5,377 nucleotides of DNA from an uncultured Rhodospirillaceae bacterium (GCA_913054205.1 CAJXJM010000202.1:1-5377); one strand, 5' to 3'. Positions 1 through 5,377 are shown, counted from the first letter of the stretch. A program made the numbers and translations. Notes: generated by a model from the sequence alone, not told the origin.

Positions 1-265
1 CCATCGCAACGACAGCCCACTGTGCCATTTCGATGACGTTGGTGGAGTTCAACATAACGCTCACCAGCGGCAGGGCAAAACCGATCAGAGCGCCTGAGAA
101 AGCTACTGCCGCAGCAATCGATTTTTCTTTGATGAGTTTAAATTCATTGTGGCTCGTGACCTGCCAATAGATCACAGTAAAAATCAAGGTCAGCAATACT
201 GCCACGATGAAAAAAGTAAAAAACTCCCCTAAATTCCCTATAAATTCATCGAATTGTAGTTCCAT
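1..265 (-). CDS. yjfL: DUF350 (YjfL-like) inner-membrane protein, N-terminal part
   Basis: I translated this by hand from the minus strand. The ATG at 265 is followed by 88 open codons to the window edge, so the gene is cut at its C-terminus. A good Shine-Dalgarno (AGGGAGAG) lies about 5 bases upstream of the ATG. The first hydrophobic helix is at about residues 14-34 (FFTFFIVAVLLTLIF). It is followed by the polar connector HNEFKLIKEK and a second helix with small residues and the segment SGALIGFALPL (about 50-70). A third helix begins near residue 82. The HNEF...IKE...IAAA...GALIGFALPL pattern is typical of DUF350/YjfL proteins, which are small multi-helix membrane proteins of unknown function. 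It is the last visible gene of the minus-strand set, 41 bp after the DUF2491 gene, so co-transcription is likely. E. coli also places the YjfL gene next to the YjfK gene. The family call is solid; no function is assigned. Confidence 0.9.
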   Translation of the reverse strand, partial: MELQFDEFIGNLGEFFTFFIVAVLLTLIFTVIYWQVTSHNEFKLIKEKSIAAAVAFSGALIGFALPLVSVMLNSTNVIEMAQWAVVAM

Positions 266-306
266 GTTTCTCTCCCTAAAAGAAAATTATTCTATTATAT
301 AAAGCT

Positions 307-999
307 CTAAATAACCTTTAACATCCCATATTCCAAATCGACACCGACCATCAGCTCAACCGTTTTTTCAGCCTCATAGGAATCGATTGTAACCAACAAA
401 TATTCGTTCTTTTTATCATCCCCGAGGTTGCGGCCAAACAACATGGTTTGTTGATAGTTTTCCTGATGATCATCGGAGTCCGGGTCTTCATAAATGTATT
501 CGGCAAATTCGACCGGCTCGGTATGTCCCTTCGTTGTGTCAAACCACAGGCGAGTATATTCCGTGCCGTCTTTTAAGGTAAATTTCGGCGCGCCGAGTTT
601 GCCACCGTTGGCCGTCCACTGCGCCCATTCCGCATCGTTTGCCGGATAATAGCTTTCATGCGGCACATAGAGTGTAATTTCTTCGACATGTTGATCTTCC
701 ATTCCGGCCACGGTCAGAACCTGGATCATCGTGTCATTGGCGGTGTAATAGCGATGGACATAGGTTGAATCACCGAGCTCAACATAGCCTTGGGCAACGA
801 TCAAAAGCGTTTCATCCGGCAGTTCAACATGAAGATCATCGGCGTTAATACGCAACGGCAGAGTATCGATATCGACAGCAGCGCCAATTCGAAGCCCAAA
901 GGGTGTGGCAAATTCATCATCTTCGTTTTGGTCTGAAAATTTCTTTTTAATATCGCGAACGCCACTTTTAAAAAGCGACTTCATTGTACCACCAATCAT
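307..999 (-). CDS. yjfK: DUF2491 (YjfK-like) soluble protein
   Basis: A 230-residue protein close to the length of E. coli YjfK, with no signal peptide or membrane segment, so it is predicted to be cytoplasmic. Family-like landmarks are PFGLRIGAAVDID (33-45), the core GYVELGDSTYVHRYYTANDT (71-90) followed by MIQVLTVAG, the ITLYVP strand (108-113), and EYTRLWFDT with the acidic EYIYEDPDSDD stretch (147-177). The N-terminal 25 residues are basic and then acidic and look disordered. Two starts are possible. ATG at 999 is preceded by the purine-rich AAGGGAAG at suitable distance and is preferred. ATG at 984 (residue 6) has only a weak TGGTGG upstream. The gene lies 54 bp downstream of the K+ channel gene and 41 bp upstream of the DUF350 gene on the same strand, suggesting one operon. 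The biochemical role is unknown, and the assignment rests on recognised sequence pattern and gene neighbourhood. Confidence 0.88.
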   Translation of the reverse strand: MIGGTMKSLFKSGVRDIKKKFSDQNEDDEFATPFGLRIGAAVDIDTLPLRINADDLHVELPDETLLIVAQGYVELGDSTYVHRYYTANDTMIQVLTVAGMEDQHVEEITLYVPHESYYPANDAEWAQWTANGGKLGAPKFTLKDGTEYTRLWFDTTKGHTEPVEFAEYIYEDPDSDDHQENYQQTMLFGRNLGDDKKNEYLLVTIDSYEAEKTVELMVGVDLEYGMLKVI

Positions 1000-1053
1000 G
1001 ATACTTCCCTTCCACTGGTTATTTGGGTCATTATCCCAGACTGGCCCTATTTG

Positions 1054-2148
1054 TTATTTTGAACTCAACTCTGACCAATTAATTTCTGATGATTCGATCC
1101 GCTGAGAGGACATGAAGTATAATATTGTCCCTGGGTCAACTTGATATTCGGATGGAGCGTTCAACAGTAAATCATCGCCCAAGGCGCTTTGAGCGACACC
1201 GAACAGGGTCGCATCATGAAATTCTTTGAATTCGGAAAACAAGGTGCCATAGTTAACCGCAGCAGCGTTTTCCGGAACCCGCAGACTGAATTGTGTTGGG
1301 CCTTCCAAGGTTGACAGCAGTTGGCGCTGTACCCGGCTTGATCCAGGGTCCTGCGCCGAGCGCACCATCATTTCGATAGACAGTGACACATTGCATTCAG
1401 CATGAGAACAATGTGCCTTCAATAAATCCGCAACACTTTGTTGGTCAAAATAGGCAACCATGTGAGCTTCCGGATTTGCCGCCGCAGCGCCCAACGCAGC
1501 GGACAGTGTTTCGTTATCATCATGTCCCAGTGCGATGATATACAGTGCCGATTTAATGCCTGACCTGGTTAATAGATCCGGCGTATTTAGGGCCGTGCTT
1601 CGAACAAAATTAACTTGATCGGGCATCGGGTTTTCAATATCTTCTGCAGCACACAAAACAATTTCAGTATCTTTGCTGTTTTCGTCGCCGCGAATATGCT
1701 CCACCATGCGCCGCGTTTTAAGTCCGTGCCACCCCAGTATAATAATGTGTTCCGAAAGGGCTTCGTAACTTGCATAACCGCGCATTCTTTTTCTCCATTT
1801 ATCAGTTATTTGCTGAACGACTTTAGCAATGATTGTTGTAAAAAGCGCTATGCCGCCCGGCATTATCCAAAGGACAGTCACCAATCGTCCAATTTCGGTT
1901 GAGGGTGAATAATCACCGTATCCCACTGTCGTTGCCGTGGTGGCATAGAAATACCAAAAAATGTTGGCGTTAGATATTTTTTCACCATCAATTGAACTTA
2001 ACAGCCCCCAGGAGATCACGAAATGACCCAGCGTTAGAATTAATATTATGTCCCAAGTTAGAACAGAAATTCTCGAATAAATTCGTTTGGCGACTTTTGT
2101 TAGAATTAAATACAAATCATCAATCCAAATTGGGGCTACCAAAATCAA
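1054..2148 (-). CDS. Two-helix potassium channel with RCK (TrkA-N-like) domain
   Basis: Predicted inner-membrane K+ channel of 364 residues. The first transmembrane helix spans about 28-50 (VLTWDIILILTLGHFVISWG). The pore helix and selectivity filter are TTATTVGYGDYSP (70-82), containing the canonical TVGYGD. The inner helix spans about 88-112. A basic linker (DKWRKRMRG, 116-124) leads to a cytoplasmic Rossmann RCK domain starting HIIILGWHGLKTRRMVE (134-150) and running to about 255. A C-terminal beta-rich RCK-C-like part ends near 350. The glycine loop reads G-W-H-G-L-K-T rather than GxGxxG, so nucleotide binding may be altered. The start is uncertain: no ATG precedes the first helix. TTG at 2148 is the first available start after an in-frame TAA, and it lacks a clear Shine-Dalgarno. 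The gene is first in the minus-strand set, divergent from the DUF2170 gene. Channels of this type recur beside DUF350/DUF2491 genes. Gating ligand is unknown. Confidence 0.9.
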   Translation of the reverse strand: MILVAPIWIDDLYLILTKVAKRIYSRISVLTWDIILILTLGHFVISWGLLSSIDGEKISNANIFWYFYATTATTVGYGDYSPSTEIGRLVTVLWIMPGGIALFTTIIAKVVQQITDKWRKRMRGYASYEALSEHIIILGWHGLKTRRMVEHIRGDENSKDTEIVLCAAEDIENPMPDQVNFVRSTALNTPDLLTRSGIKSALYIIALGHDDNETLSAALGAAAANPEAHMVAYFDQQSVADLLKAHCSHAECNVSLSIEMMVRSAQDPGSSRVQRQLLSTLEGPTQFSLRVPENAAAVNYGTLFSEFKEFHDATLFGVAQSALGDDLLLNAPSEYQVDPGTILYFMSSQRIESSEINWSELSSK

Positions 2149-2180
2149 GTTATGTTATTGAAAATCACAGGCTATCGTTC

Positions 2181-2205
2181 AATACTATTACTAGCTATTA
2201 GTATT
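2181..2205. repeat. Inverted repeat AATACTA...TAGTATT
   Basis: Perfect 7-base arms AATACTA (2181-2187) and TAGTATT (2199-2205) flank an 11-base centre that contains CTAG. It sits between the channel gene start and the ACATGT repeats. It could be an operator for the leftward promoter, but short arms of this kind also arise by chance in AT-rich DNA. Confidence 0.35.
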
Positions 2206-2239
2206 TCATATTAATGCAATAATAATTTTATTTATTACT

Positions 2240-2281
2240 TTACATGTAATATTTAACATGTAATATATAACATGTAAAGTT
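2240..2281. promoter_or_regulatory. Triple ACATGT operator array, 14-bp period
   Basis: Three tandem 14-bp units (2240-2253, 2254-2267, 2268-2281) follow the consensus TWACATGTAAtatt. The palindromic cores ACATGT start at 2242, 2256 and 2270, exactly 14 bp apart. The array ends 15 bp before the ATG of the DUF2170 gene and covers any plausible promoter or early leader there. Tandem palindromes of this type are typical repressor binding sites. The adjacent gene encodes a ribbon-helix-helix-like domain, making it the leading candidate for the binding protein (inference). Repressor binding here would block the rightward operon and possibly also the leftward one. Confidence 0.7.
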
Positions 2282-2296
2282 TTTAATGAGATACCA

Positions 2297-2920
2297 ATGG
2301 CCGCAAAAAAAGCATCATATTATCAGTCCAGATACCGCGAACGCCTGCGTGAGCAAGGGTTTGTAAAAAAAGAGGTCTGGATTCCGCCTGAATATACACC
2401 GGCTTTAAAAGAATGCGAAATTGCATTACGTGCAGGTGTCATGCCAATTGTTCCAAAAGTGGATAAGGAGAGAATAATGTCACAAACGGATAACTGGACT
2501 ACGCAAACACTGTTTACAGCACTCGAACAATCCGAACTGGTTGTTGATGGATCGATCGAAATCGAAATGATTGAAGGAGCTGATCCTGACATATTGATCA
2601 CAATGAAAGAGTTTGGTGATCTGCCCATTTTGCTCAGTGTTAGCGGCAGTCAGATCATCGTCGATACTTTGCTTTGGCCGGTTGATGAAGTCGGTGACAC
2701 GGCTGAGTTCAATGCGATGATCCTTAAAACCCATAAGATTTTCCCGCTGTCGACCTTTGCCATAACACGCGGGCCAAACGATCGGGATTATTATGAAATG
2801 TTCGGATCGCTCAGCTCGGAATCGATTTTGGGCTCAATCATTTTTGAAATTGAAACGCTTGCTGATAATGCCATGCAAGCTGCAGAAGCCTATCAAACAG
2901 ACTTTAAGAATGTCGCCTAA
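2297..2920 (+). CDS. yjfI: DUF2170 (YjfI-like) protein with N-terminal RHH-like domain
   Basis: A 207-residue protein in two parts. Residues 8-46 (SYYQSRYRERLREQGFVKKE, then VWIPPEYTPALKECEIALRA) have a basic helix, a short strand (KKEVWIP) and an amphipathic helix. This resembles ribbon-helix-helix proteins of the MazE-like/CopG type and suggests DNA binding. Residues 61-207 match the DUF2170 pattern: WTTQTLFTALE, then DILITMKEFGDLPILLSVSG, then a central LLWPVDEVGDTAEFNAMILKTHKIFPLSTFAI and a final ESILGSIIFEIETLADNA. E. coli YjfI is roughly the size of the second part alone. The ATG at 2297 has only a weak upstream GAG, while codon 61 has its own strong ribosome site. It is first gene of the rightward operon, immediately downstream of the triple repeat. 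Likely role (inference): autoregulator fused to a DUF2170 effector or sensor domain, whose function is unknown. Confidence 0.85.
   Translation: MAAKKASYYQSRYRERLREQGFVKKEVWIPPEYTPALKECEIALRAGVMPIVPKVDKERIMSQTDNWTTQTLFTALEQSELVVDGSIEIEMIEGADPDILITMKEFGDLPILLSVSGSQIIVDTLLWPVDEVGDTAEFNAMILKTHKIFPLSTFAITRGPNDRDYYEMFGSLSSESILGSIIFEIETLADNAMQAAEAYQTDFKNVA
2465..2479 (+). promoter_or_regulatory. Internal ribosome binding site and in-frame ATG in yjfI
   Basis: AAGGAG at 2465-2470 is followed six bases later by ATG at 2477-2479, in frame as codon 61 of the DUF2170 gene. This is a better initiation site than the one at 2297. Use of it would yield a 147-residue protein starting MSQTDNWTTQ, which is the DUF2170 domain without the DNA-binding-like part. 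The site falls exactly at the domain boundary, which supports it being functional, but the purine-rich stretch also encodes K-E-R and could be coincidental. Confidence 0.5.
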
Positions 2921-2970
2921 ATGGGTGCTGCGATGGGTTTGAATAATTATATTGTTGAAGGAGTGAGTTT

Positions 2971-3663
2971 ATGAGTATTTGGGCAAAAGTAGTAACGGCA
3001 GTTCGTGGCGGTGTTAATGAAGCCGGGGAGGCGATCGTTGATCATCAGTCCTTGCGGATTTTGGATCAAGAAATTCGAGATGCAGATGATAATTTAAGTA
3101 AATCAAAAGTAGCCCTCACCGGCATTATTGCCAAACGAAAATTGGCGGATAAAAAAGTCGACAGCTTGAAAGCCTCGCTTGAGGAATATGAAGGCTACGC
3201 CATCCAGGCTCTCGATAAAGGTGATGAAACATTGGCGACCGAAATCGCTGAAAAACTCGCCGGTCTCGAAACGGAATTGATGGGTGAAGAAGGCATGGCA
3301 AAAGCTTTCGCCACAAGTGAAGGACAATTGCGAAAAGCCGTCGCTCAAACGGAAGGCAATCTGAAAAGGCTTAAGCAGCAGGTCGATACTGTGAAAGCGA
3401 CGGAACAGGTCCAAAAAGCACAGGCAGCAGTCGCCGCCCGTCACTCCGGTGCCGGCAGCAGCATGCGAAGTGCGGTTGATAGCCTGGAACGATTGAAGAC
3501 AAAACAGGCGGAACGCGCTGCTCAATTTGAAGCGGCCAGCGAACTCGCCGACTCGACCGAGGAAGTAAGCTTGGACGCCAAACTTAAGGCGGCGGGAATT
3601 GTTGGTGGCGGCGCAAGCGGTAATGATGTGCTCGCGCGTCTAAAAGCCAAACGCAATAAATAA
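2971..3663 (+). CDS. yjfJ: PspA/IM30 family protein (YjfJ-like)
   Basis: A 230-residue protein, near the length of E. coli YjfJ. The N-terminus MSIWAKVVTAVRGGVNEAGE is an amphipathic helix, as in PspA/IM30 proteins, where this part contacts stressed membrane. It is followed by DHQSLRILDQEIRDADDNL (24-42), the hallmark start of the long helical hairpin. Coiled-coil segments span about 30-100 and 108-195. A flexible region with a GGGASG stretch (212-217) leads to a short basic tail (DVLARLKAKRNK). There is no membrane-spanning helix. Family proteins assemble into membrane-remodelling scaffolds. AAGGAG (2958-2963) stands 7 bases from the ATG, an excellent start. It lies 50 bp after the DUF2170 gene and is very likely co-transcribed. 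No pspF/pspB/pspC partners are visible, so this is the yjf-type paralogue rather than the classical phage shock operon. Confidence 0.93.
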   Translation: MSIWAKVVTAVRGGVNEAGEAIVDHQSLRILDQEIRDADDNLSKSKVALTGIIAKRKLADKKVDSLKASLEEYEGYAIQALDKGDETLATEIAEKLAGLETELMGEEGMAKAFATSEGQLRKAVAQTEGNLKRLKQQVDTVKATEQVQKAQAAVAARHSGAGSSMRSAVDSLERLKTKQAERAAQFEAASELADSTEEVSLDAKLKAAGIVGGGASGNDVLARLKAKRNK

Positions 3664-3746
3664 GTCAGATTTTTCAGTCGTTGAGATTGGATTTTGAAAG
3701 CGCTACTCAAATTAAATCTCAGCGCACTGGCTGATCAACATCTAAA

Positions 3747-4919
3747 ATGCAGCGCATTTCTATTCCTCAAAGGCCTGATTTAGAACAAGTCGCCGCAGAG
3801 CACGGCTACGATTTTAAAGTGGATAATGGCATTCCGTATTGGAATGACACGGCTTATTACAAATTCAGTTTGGATCAAATTGAAAATGATCTGGAAGCCC
3901 CGGTCCGTGAAATCGAGGGCATGTGCTATGAAGTTTTAGATCGCGCCAGCGCAGATGAAACACTTTTACAGTGTTTAAAAATTCCGCAACAATTTTGGGA
4001 TTTTATCGCTGATAGCTGGCGACAAAAAGACAAAGATCTCTATGGCCGCCTCGATTTCAGCTATGATGGTCAGGGCCCGGCAAAATTGTACGAATACAAC
4101 GCTGACACGCCCACCGCTTTATATGAAACAGCTATATTCCAGTGGGACTGGCTCTGCGAAAATTCTCGCATTGGCGCTCTTCCCGAAGGATGCGATCAAT
4201 TCGCCGAAATTCACGAAGACTTGGTTGAAGCATTTGCCGGTTTGGAAATCCCCAATCGCATGCATTTTGCCTGTATGTGGGATATCGCCGATGACAAAGA
4301 TGACGACCGAGGCACCGTTGATTACCTTGAAGAATGTGCCATTGAAGCCGGTTTAGAGACGTGCTCACTGTCGCTAACAGACATCGGCGTTGATCCCAAC
4401 GGTAAATTTACCGATCTAGAGGATTTTCAAATTGAGACTCTTTTCAAACTGTATCCATGGGAGTGGATCATGGAGGAGGAATTTAGCAAATTTGTTATTG
4501 GCAGCGACGCTCAGTTTTTTGAGCCGCCCTGGAAAGCCATTTTATCTAACAAAGGCCTTCTTCCGCTGCTTTGGGAAATGTTCGAAGGACATCCCAATTT
4601 AATCCCGTCGTATTTTGAAGGCGATGCTAAGGCGAGCACGCTTTCGCATAAATTTGTGCGTAAACCATTGTTCTCCCGCCGCGGTCAGAATATTGAAATA
4701 GTTGCACAAACCAAATTGCAAAAACAAACAGACGGACCCTATGGTGCCGAAGGATATATTGTTCAGGAATTTCATTCTTTGCCAGACTTTGATGGGTTTT
4801 TTCCTGTCCTGGGATGCTGGGTCGTGGCGGGTCAACCCGCCGGATTGGGAATACGTGAAGGCCGATCTCTCATTACGACGGAAGAGGCTCATTTTGTGCC
4901 ACATGTTATCCTTGACTGA
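3747..4919 (+). CDS. yjfC: Glutathionylspermidine synthase-family ATP-grasp ligase (YjfC-like)
   Basis: A 390-residue cytosolic ATP-grasp enzyme matching E. coli YjfC in length. It corresponds to the synthetase half of GspS, without the N-terminal CHAP amidase domain. GspS joins glutathione and spermidine by an amide bond using ATP; the substrate of YjfC-type enzymes is not established. Landmarks are YWNDTAYYKFSLDQIE (31-46), YGRLDF with R101 and D103, and KLYEYNADTPTALYE with E116 and N118. Further on are FEPPWKAILSNKGLLPLLWE (258-277), GHPNLIPSYF, VRKPLFSRRG (304-313), the glycine-rich YGAEGYIVQEF, and the terminal GLGIREGRSLITTEEAHFVPH with R370. These correspond to ATP, Mg and substrate residues of GspS, so the enzyme looks intact. 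ATG at 3747 is the first start after an in-frame TGA, but no Shine-Dalgarno is visible. An 83-bp gap separates it from the PspA-like gene, longer than elsewhere in the operon. Confidence 0.93.
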   Translation: MQRISIPQRPDLEQVAAEHGYDFKVDNGIPYWNDTAYYKFSLDQIENDLEAPVREIEGMCYEVLDRASADETLLQCLKIPQQFWDFIADSWRQKDKDLYGRLDFSYDGQGPAKLYEYNADTPTALYETAIFQWDWLCENSRIGALPEGCDQFAEIHEDLVEAFAGLEIPNRMHFACMWDIADDKDDDRGTVDYLEECAIEAGLETCSLSLTDIGVDPNGKFTDLEDFQIETLFKLYPWEWIMEEEFSKFVIGSDAQFFEPPWKAILSNKGLLPLLWEMFEGHPNLIPSYFEGDAKASTLSHKFVRKPLFSRRGQNIEIVAQTKLQKQTDGPYGAEGYIVQEFHSLPDFDGFFPVLGCWVVAGQPAGLGIREGRSLITTEEAHFVPHVILD

Positions 4920-4975
4920 TCGTTGCAAATATCCACACCTATGAAGTTAATGTTCAGGGAAAAGGGGGAGTTAAT

Positions 4976-5179
4976 TTGACGCAAAAAATCAATACGCCCG
5001 CATTTATTCTCGAAGAAAAAATTCTCCGCCATGACATAGATCATGTGCGCCATATTGCAGACCAGGCCTCTTGCCAATTGTTGTATTCGCCAAAAGCCTG
5101 CTCGTTGTTGCCGGTTTTGGATATTTTGTCGGACACTGTTGATGGCTTTGGGTGCAGCTCTTTATATGACGCTTACTAA
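4976..5179 (+). pseudogene. nspC: Truncated carboxynorspermidine decarboxylase-like gene (PLP fold III)
   Basis: An open frame of 67 codons with a strong ribosome site (GGGGGAG, 4964-4970) five bases before a TTG start. The product begins INTPAFILEEKILRHDIDHV and continues with CQLLYSPKACSLLPVLDILS and DGFGCSSLYDAY before TAA. This matches the N-terminus of carboxynorspermidine decarboxylases (NspC) and related fold-III PLP decarboxylases: TPxFxxxE start, an LxxK PLP-lysine region (K40 here) and the SSLYE-like segment. Full-length enzymes are several hundred residues, so more than four fifths is missing. Neither other forward frame after 5177 recognisably continues the family. The fragment lies 56 bp behind the ATP-grasp ligase, in line with it. 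NspC acts in norspermidine/spermidine synthesis, consistent with a polyamine theme. A short functional peptide is unlikely; a gene remnant left by deletion or recombination is the best reading. Confidence 0.7.
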
Positions 5180-5233
5180 ACTGATTTTTCGACAACCTTG
5201 GTCGGCAAATCGATACGTAGGGCATTACTTCAC

Positions 5234-5263
5234 TTGAACGGATGGATTTGAAAAAAATATAAT
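5234..5263 (+). promoter_or_regulatory. Possible sigma-70 promoter, rightward
   Basis: TTGAAC (5234-5239) and a consensus TATAAT (5258-5263) are separated by 18 bp in an AT-rich stretch beyond the decarboxylase stub. It points rightwards towards the GGAGGT and ATG at 5310-5328. The -10 sits within an A/T run, so a chance match is quite possible. Confidence 0.35.
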
Positions 5264-5319
5264 AAAAAAATATTTGAGGTTGCTCGTTTTGAACAGGATG
5301 TACGCTTTCGGAGGTAATT

Positions 5320-5358
5320 TAGCGAATGTCCGCTAAGGGTCAAAAGCGGACATCGCTA
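5320..5358. repeat. Long palindrome (14-bp stem, 10-nt loop)
   Basis: The arms TAGCGAATGTCCGCT (5320-5334) and AGCGGACATCGCTA (5345-5358) pair over 14 bp with one bulged A, around the loop AAGGGTCAAA. The arms are GC-rich compared with the AT-rich DNA to the left. It resembles dispersed palindromic intergenic repeats built on ATGTCCGCT/AGCGGACAT that I associate with proteobacterial genomes (recollection, not checked). There is no T-run afterwards on the plus strand, so it is not a standard intrinsic terminator. Confidence 0.65.
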
Positions 5359-5377
5359 AGCGCAAAAATACCGGCCC
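5326..5377 (+). CDS. Possible start of an unrecognised gene, cut by the window edge
   Basis: A textbook GGAGGT (5310-5315) stands 10 bases before ATG at 5326, and 17 codons (MSAKGQKRTSLSAKIPA) remain open to the window end. A promoter-like TTGAAC/TATAAT pair lies upstream at 5234-5263. Against it, the first codons coincide with the palindrome at 5320-5358, which explains the sequence equally well as non-coding repeat DNA. No family can be recognised in so few residues. Confidence 0.2.
   Translation, partial: MSAKGQKRTSLSAKIPA

Larger units (their letters stand above)
2149..2296. promoter_or_regulatory. AT-rich divergent promoter region
   Basis: This 148-bp spacer separates the K+ channel gene (leftward) from the DUF2170 gene (rightward) and must hold the promoters of both sets. 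It is markedly more AT-rich than the flanking genes. For rightward transcription, TTTACA (2239-2244) followed by AT-rich hexamers such as TAATAT (2261-2266) or TATAAC (2266-2271) could serve as -35/-10 elements. These overlap the ACATGT repeats. No convincing leftward promoter stands out. The exact promoter positions are guesses; the regulatory nature of the region follows from the divergent gene order. Confidence 0.6.

Noticed and set aside
2240..2281. Short CRISPR-like array
   Set aside because: The units are only 14 bp, contiguous, palindromic and without spacers, which fits an operator and not a CRISPR array.
3103..3525. A 140-codon open frame on the minus strand
   Set aside because: It lies wholly inside the well-supported PspA-like gene, and its phenylalanine-rich composition is the antisense of lysine- and glutamate-rich coiled-coil codons.
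2971..3663. Classical phage shock protein operon (pspA with pspB/pspC/pspF)
   Set aside because: None of the psp partners is present, and the flanking DUF2170 and GspS-like genes identify the yjf-type paralogue.
4599..4928. A 109-codon open frame on the minus strand
   Set aside because: It is antisense to the C-terminal ATP-grasp region, whose motifs are unmistakable; no family features in the shadow frame.
5043..5237. Possible frameshifted continuation of the decarboxylase in a second frame to 5237
   Set aside because: The part beyond 5180 (LIFRQPWSANRYVGHYFT) shows no recognisable NspC motif, and its earlier part merely overlaps the real stub frame. I therefore treat the gene as truncated rather than simply frameshifted.
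5298..5336. A 12-codon leader peptide (MYAFGGNLANVR)
   Set aside because: It is very short, has a weak ribosome site and no attenuator features. The GGAGGT inside it fits better as a site for a later start.
5320..5358. Intrinsic transcription terminator
   Set aside because: The stem is long enough, but no T-run follows on the plus strand, and on the minus strand the A/T tract is not directly adjacent to the stem.

Overview
The window carries a chromosomal locus of the yjf type, best known as yjfIJKLMC in Escherichia coli. It comes from a proteobacterium of moderate GC content (about 45 percent by eye). Gene style and domain content fit an aquatic alpha- or gammaproteobacterium, but nothing here fixes the genus. 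All genes up to about position 4920 belong to one functional neighbourhood. This neighbourhood is recurrent in proteobacteria, but its biochemical role is not established.

Layout: the minus strand carries, from the centre leftwards, a two-helix potassium channel with a cytoplasmic RCK/TrkA-N domain (1054-2148), a DUF2491 (YjfK-like) soluble protein (307-999) and the N-terminal part of a DUF350 (YjfL-like) membrane protein that runs off the left edge (1-265). Divergently, the plus strand carries a DUF2170 (YjfI-like) protein with an extra N-terminal ribbon-helix-helix-like domain (2297-2920), a PspA/IM30-family protein (YjfJ-like, 2971-3663), a glutathionylspermidine synthase-family ATP-grasp ligase (YjfC-like, 3747-4919) and a 67-residue stub of a PLP-dependent carboxynorspermidine decarboxylase-like protein (4976-5179). 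The last 200 bases hold a possible promoter, a 14-bp-stem palindrome and perhaps the first codons of another gene.

The 148-bp divergent spacer (2149-2296) is very AT-rich. It carries three copies of a palindromic ACATGT-centred element spaced exactly 14 bp apart, directly upstream of the DUF2170 gene. That gene's own N-terminus looks like a DNA-binding domain, so autoregulation of the divergent locus is the simplest reading. The same gene has a strong in-frame internal Shine-Dalgarno and ATG at codon 61, which would release the DUF2170 domain on its own, at about the size of E. coli YjfI.

Working model (inference): a membrane-associated system in which a polyamine- or peptide-ligating ATP-grasp enzyme works with a PspA-like membrane scaffold, a K+ channel and a DUF350 membrane protein, with DUF2491 and DUF2170 as soluble partners. 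The polyamine theme is reinforced by the decarboxylase stub beside the ligase, although that gene is broken here. E. coli YjfM (DUF1190) is not seen in the window.
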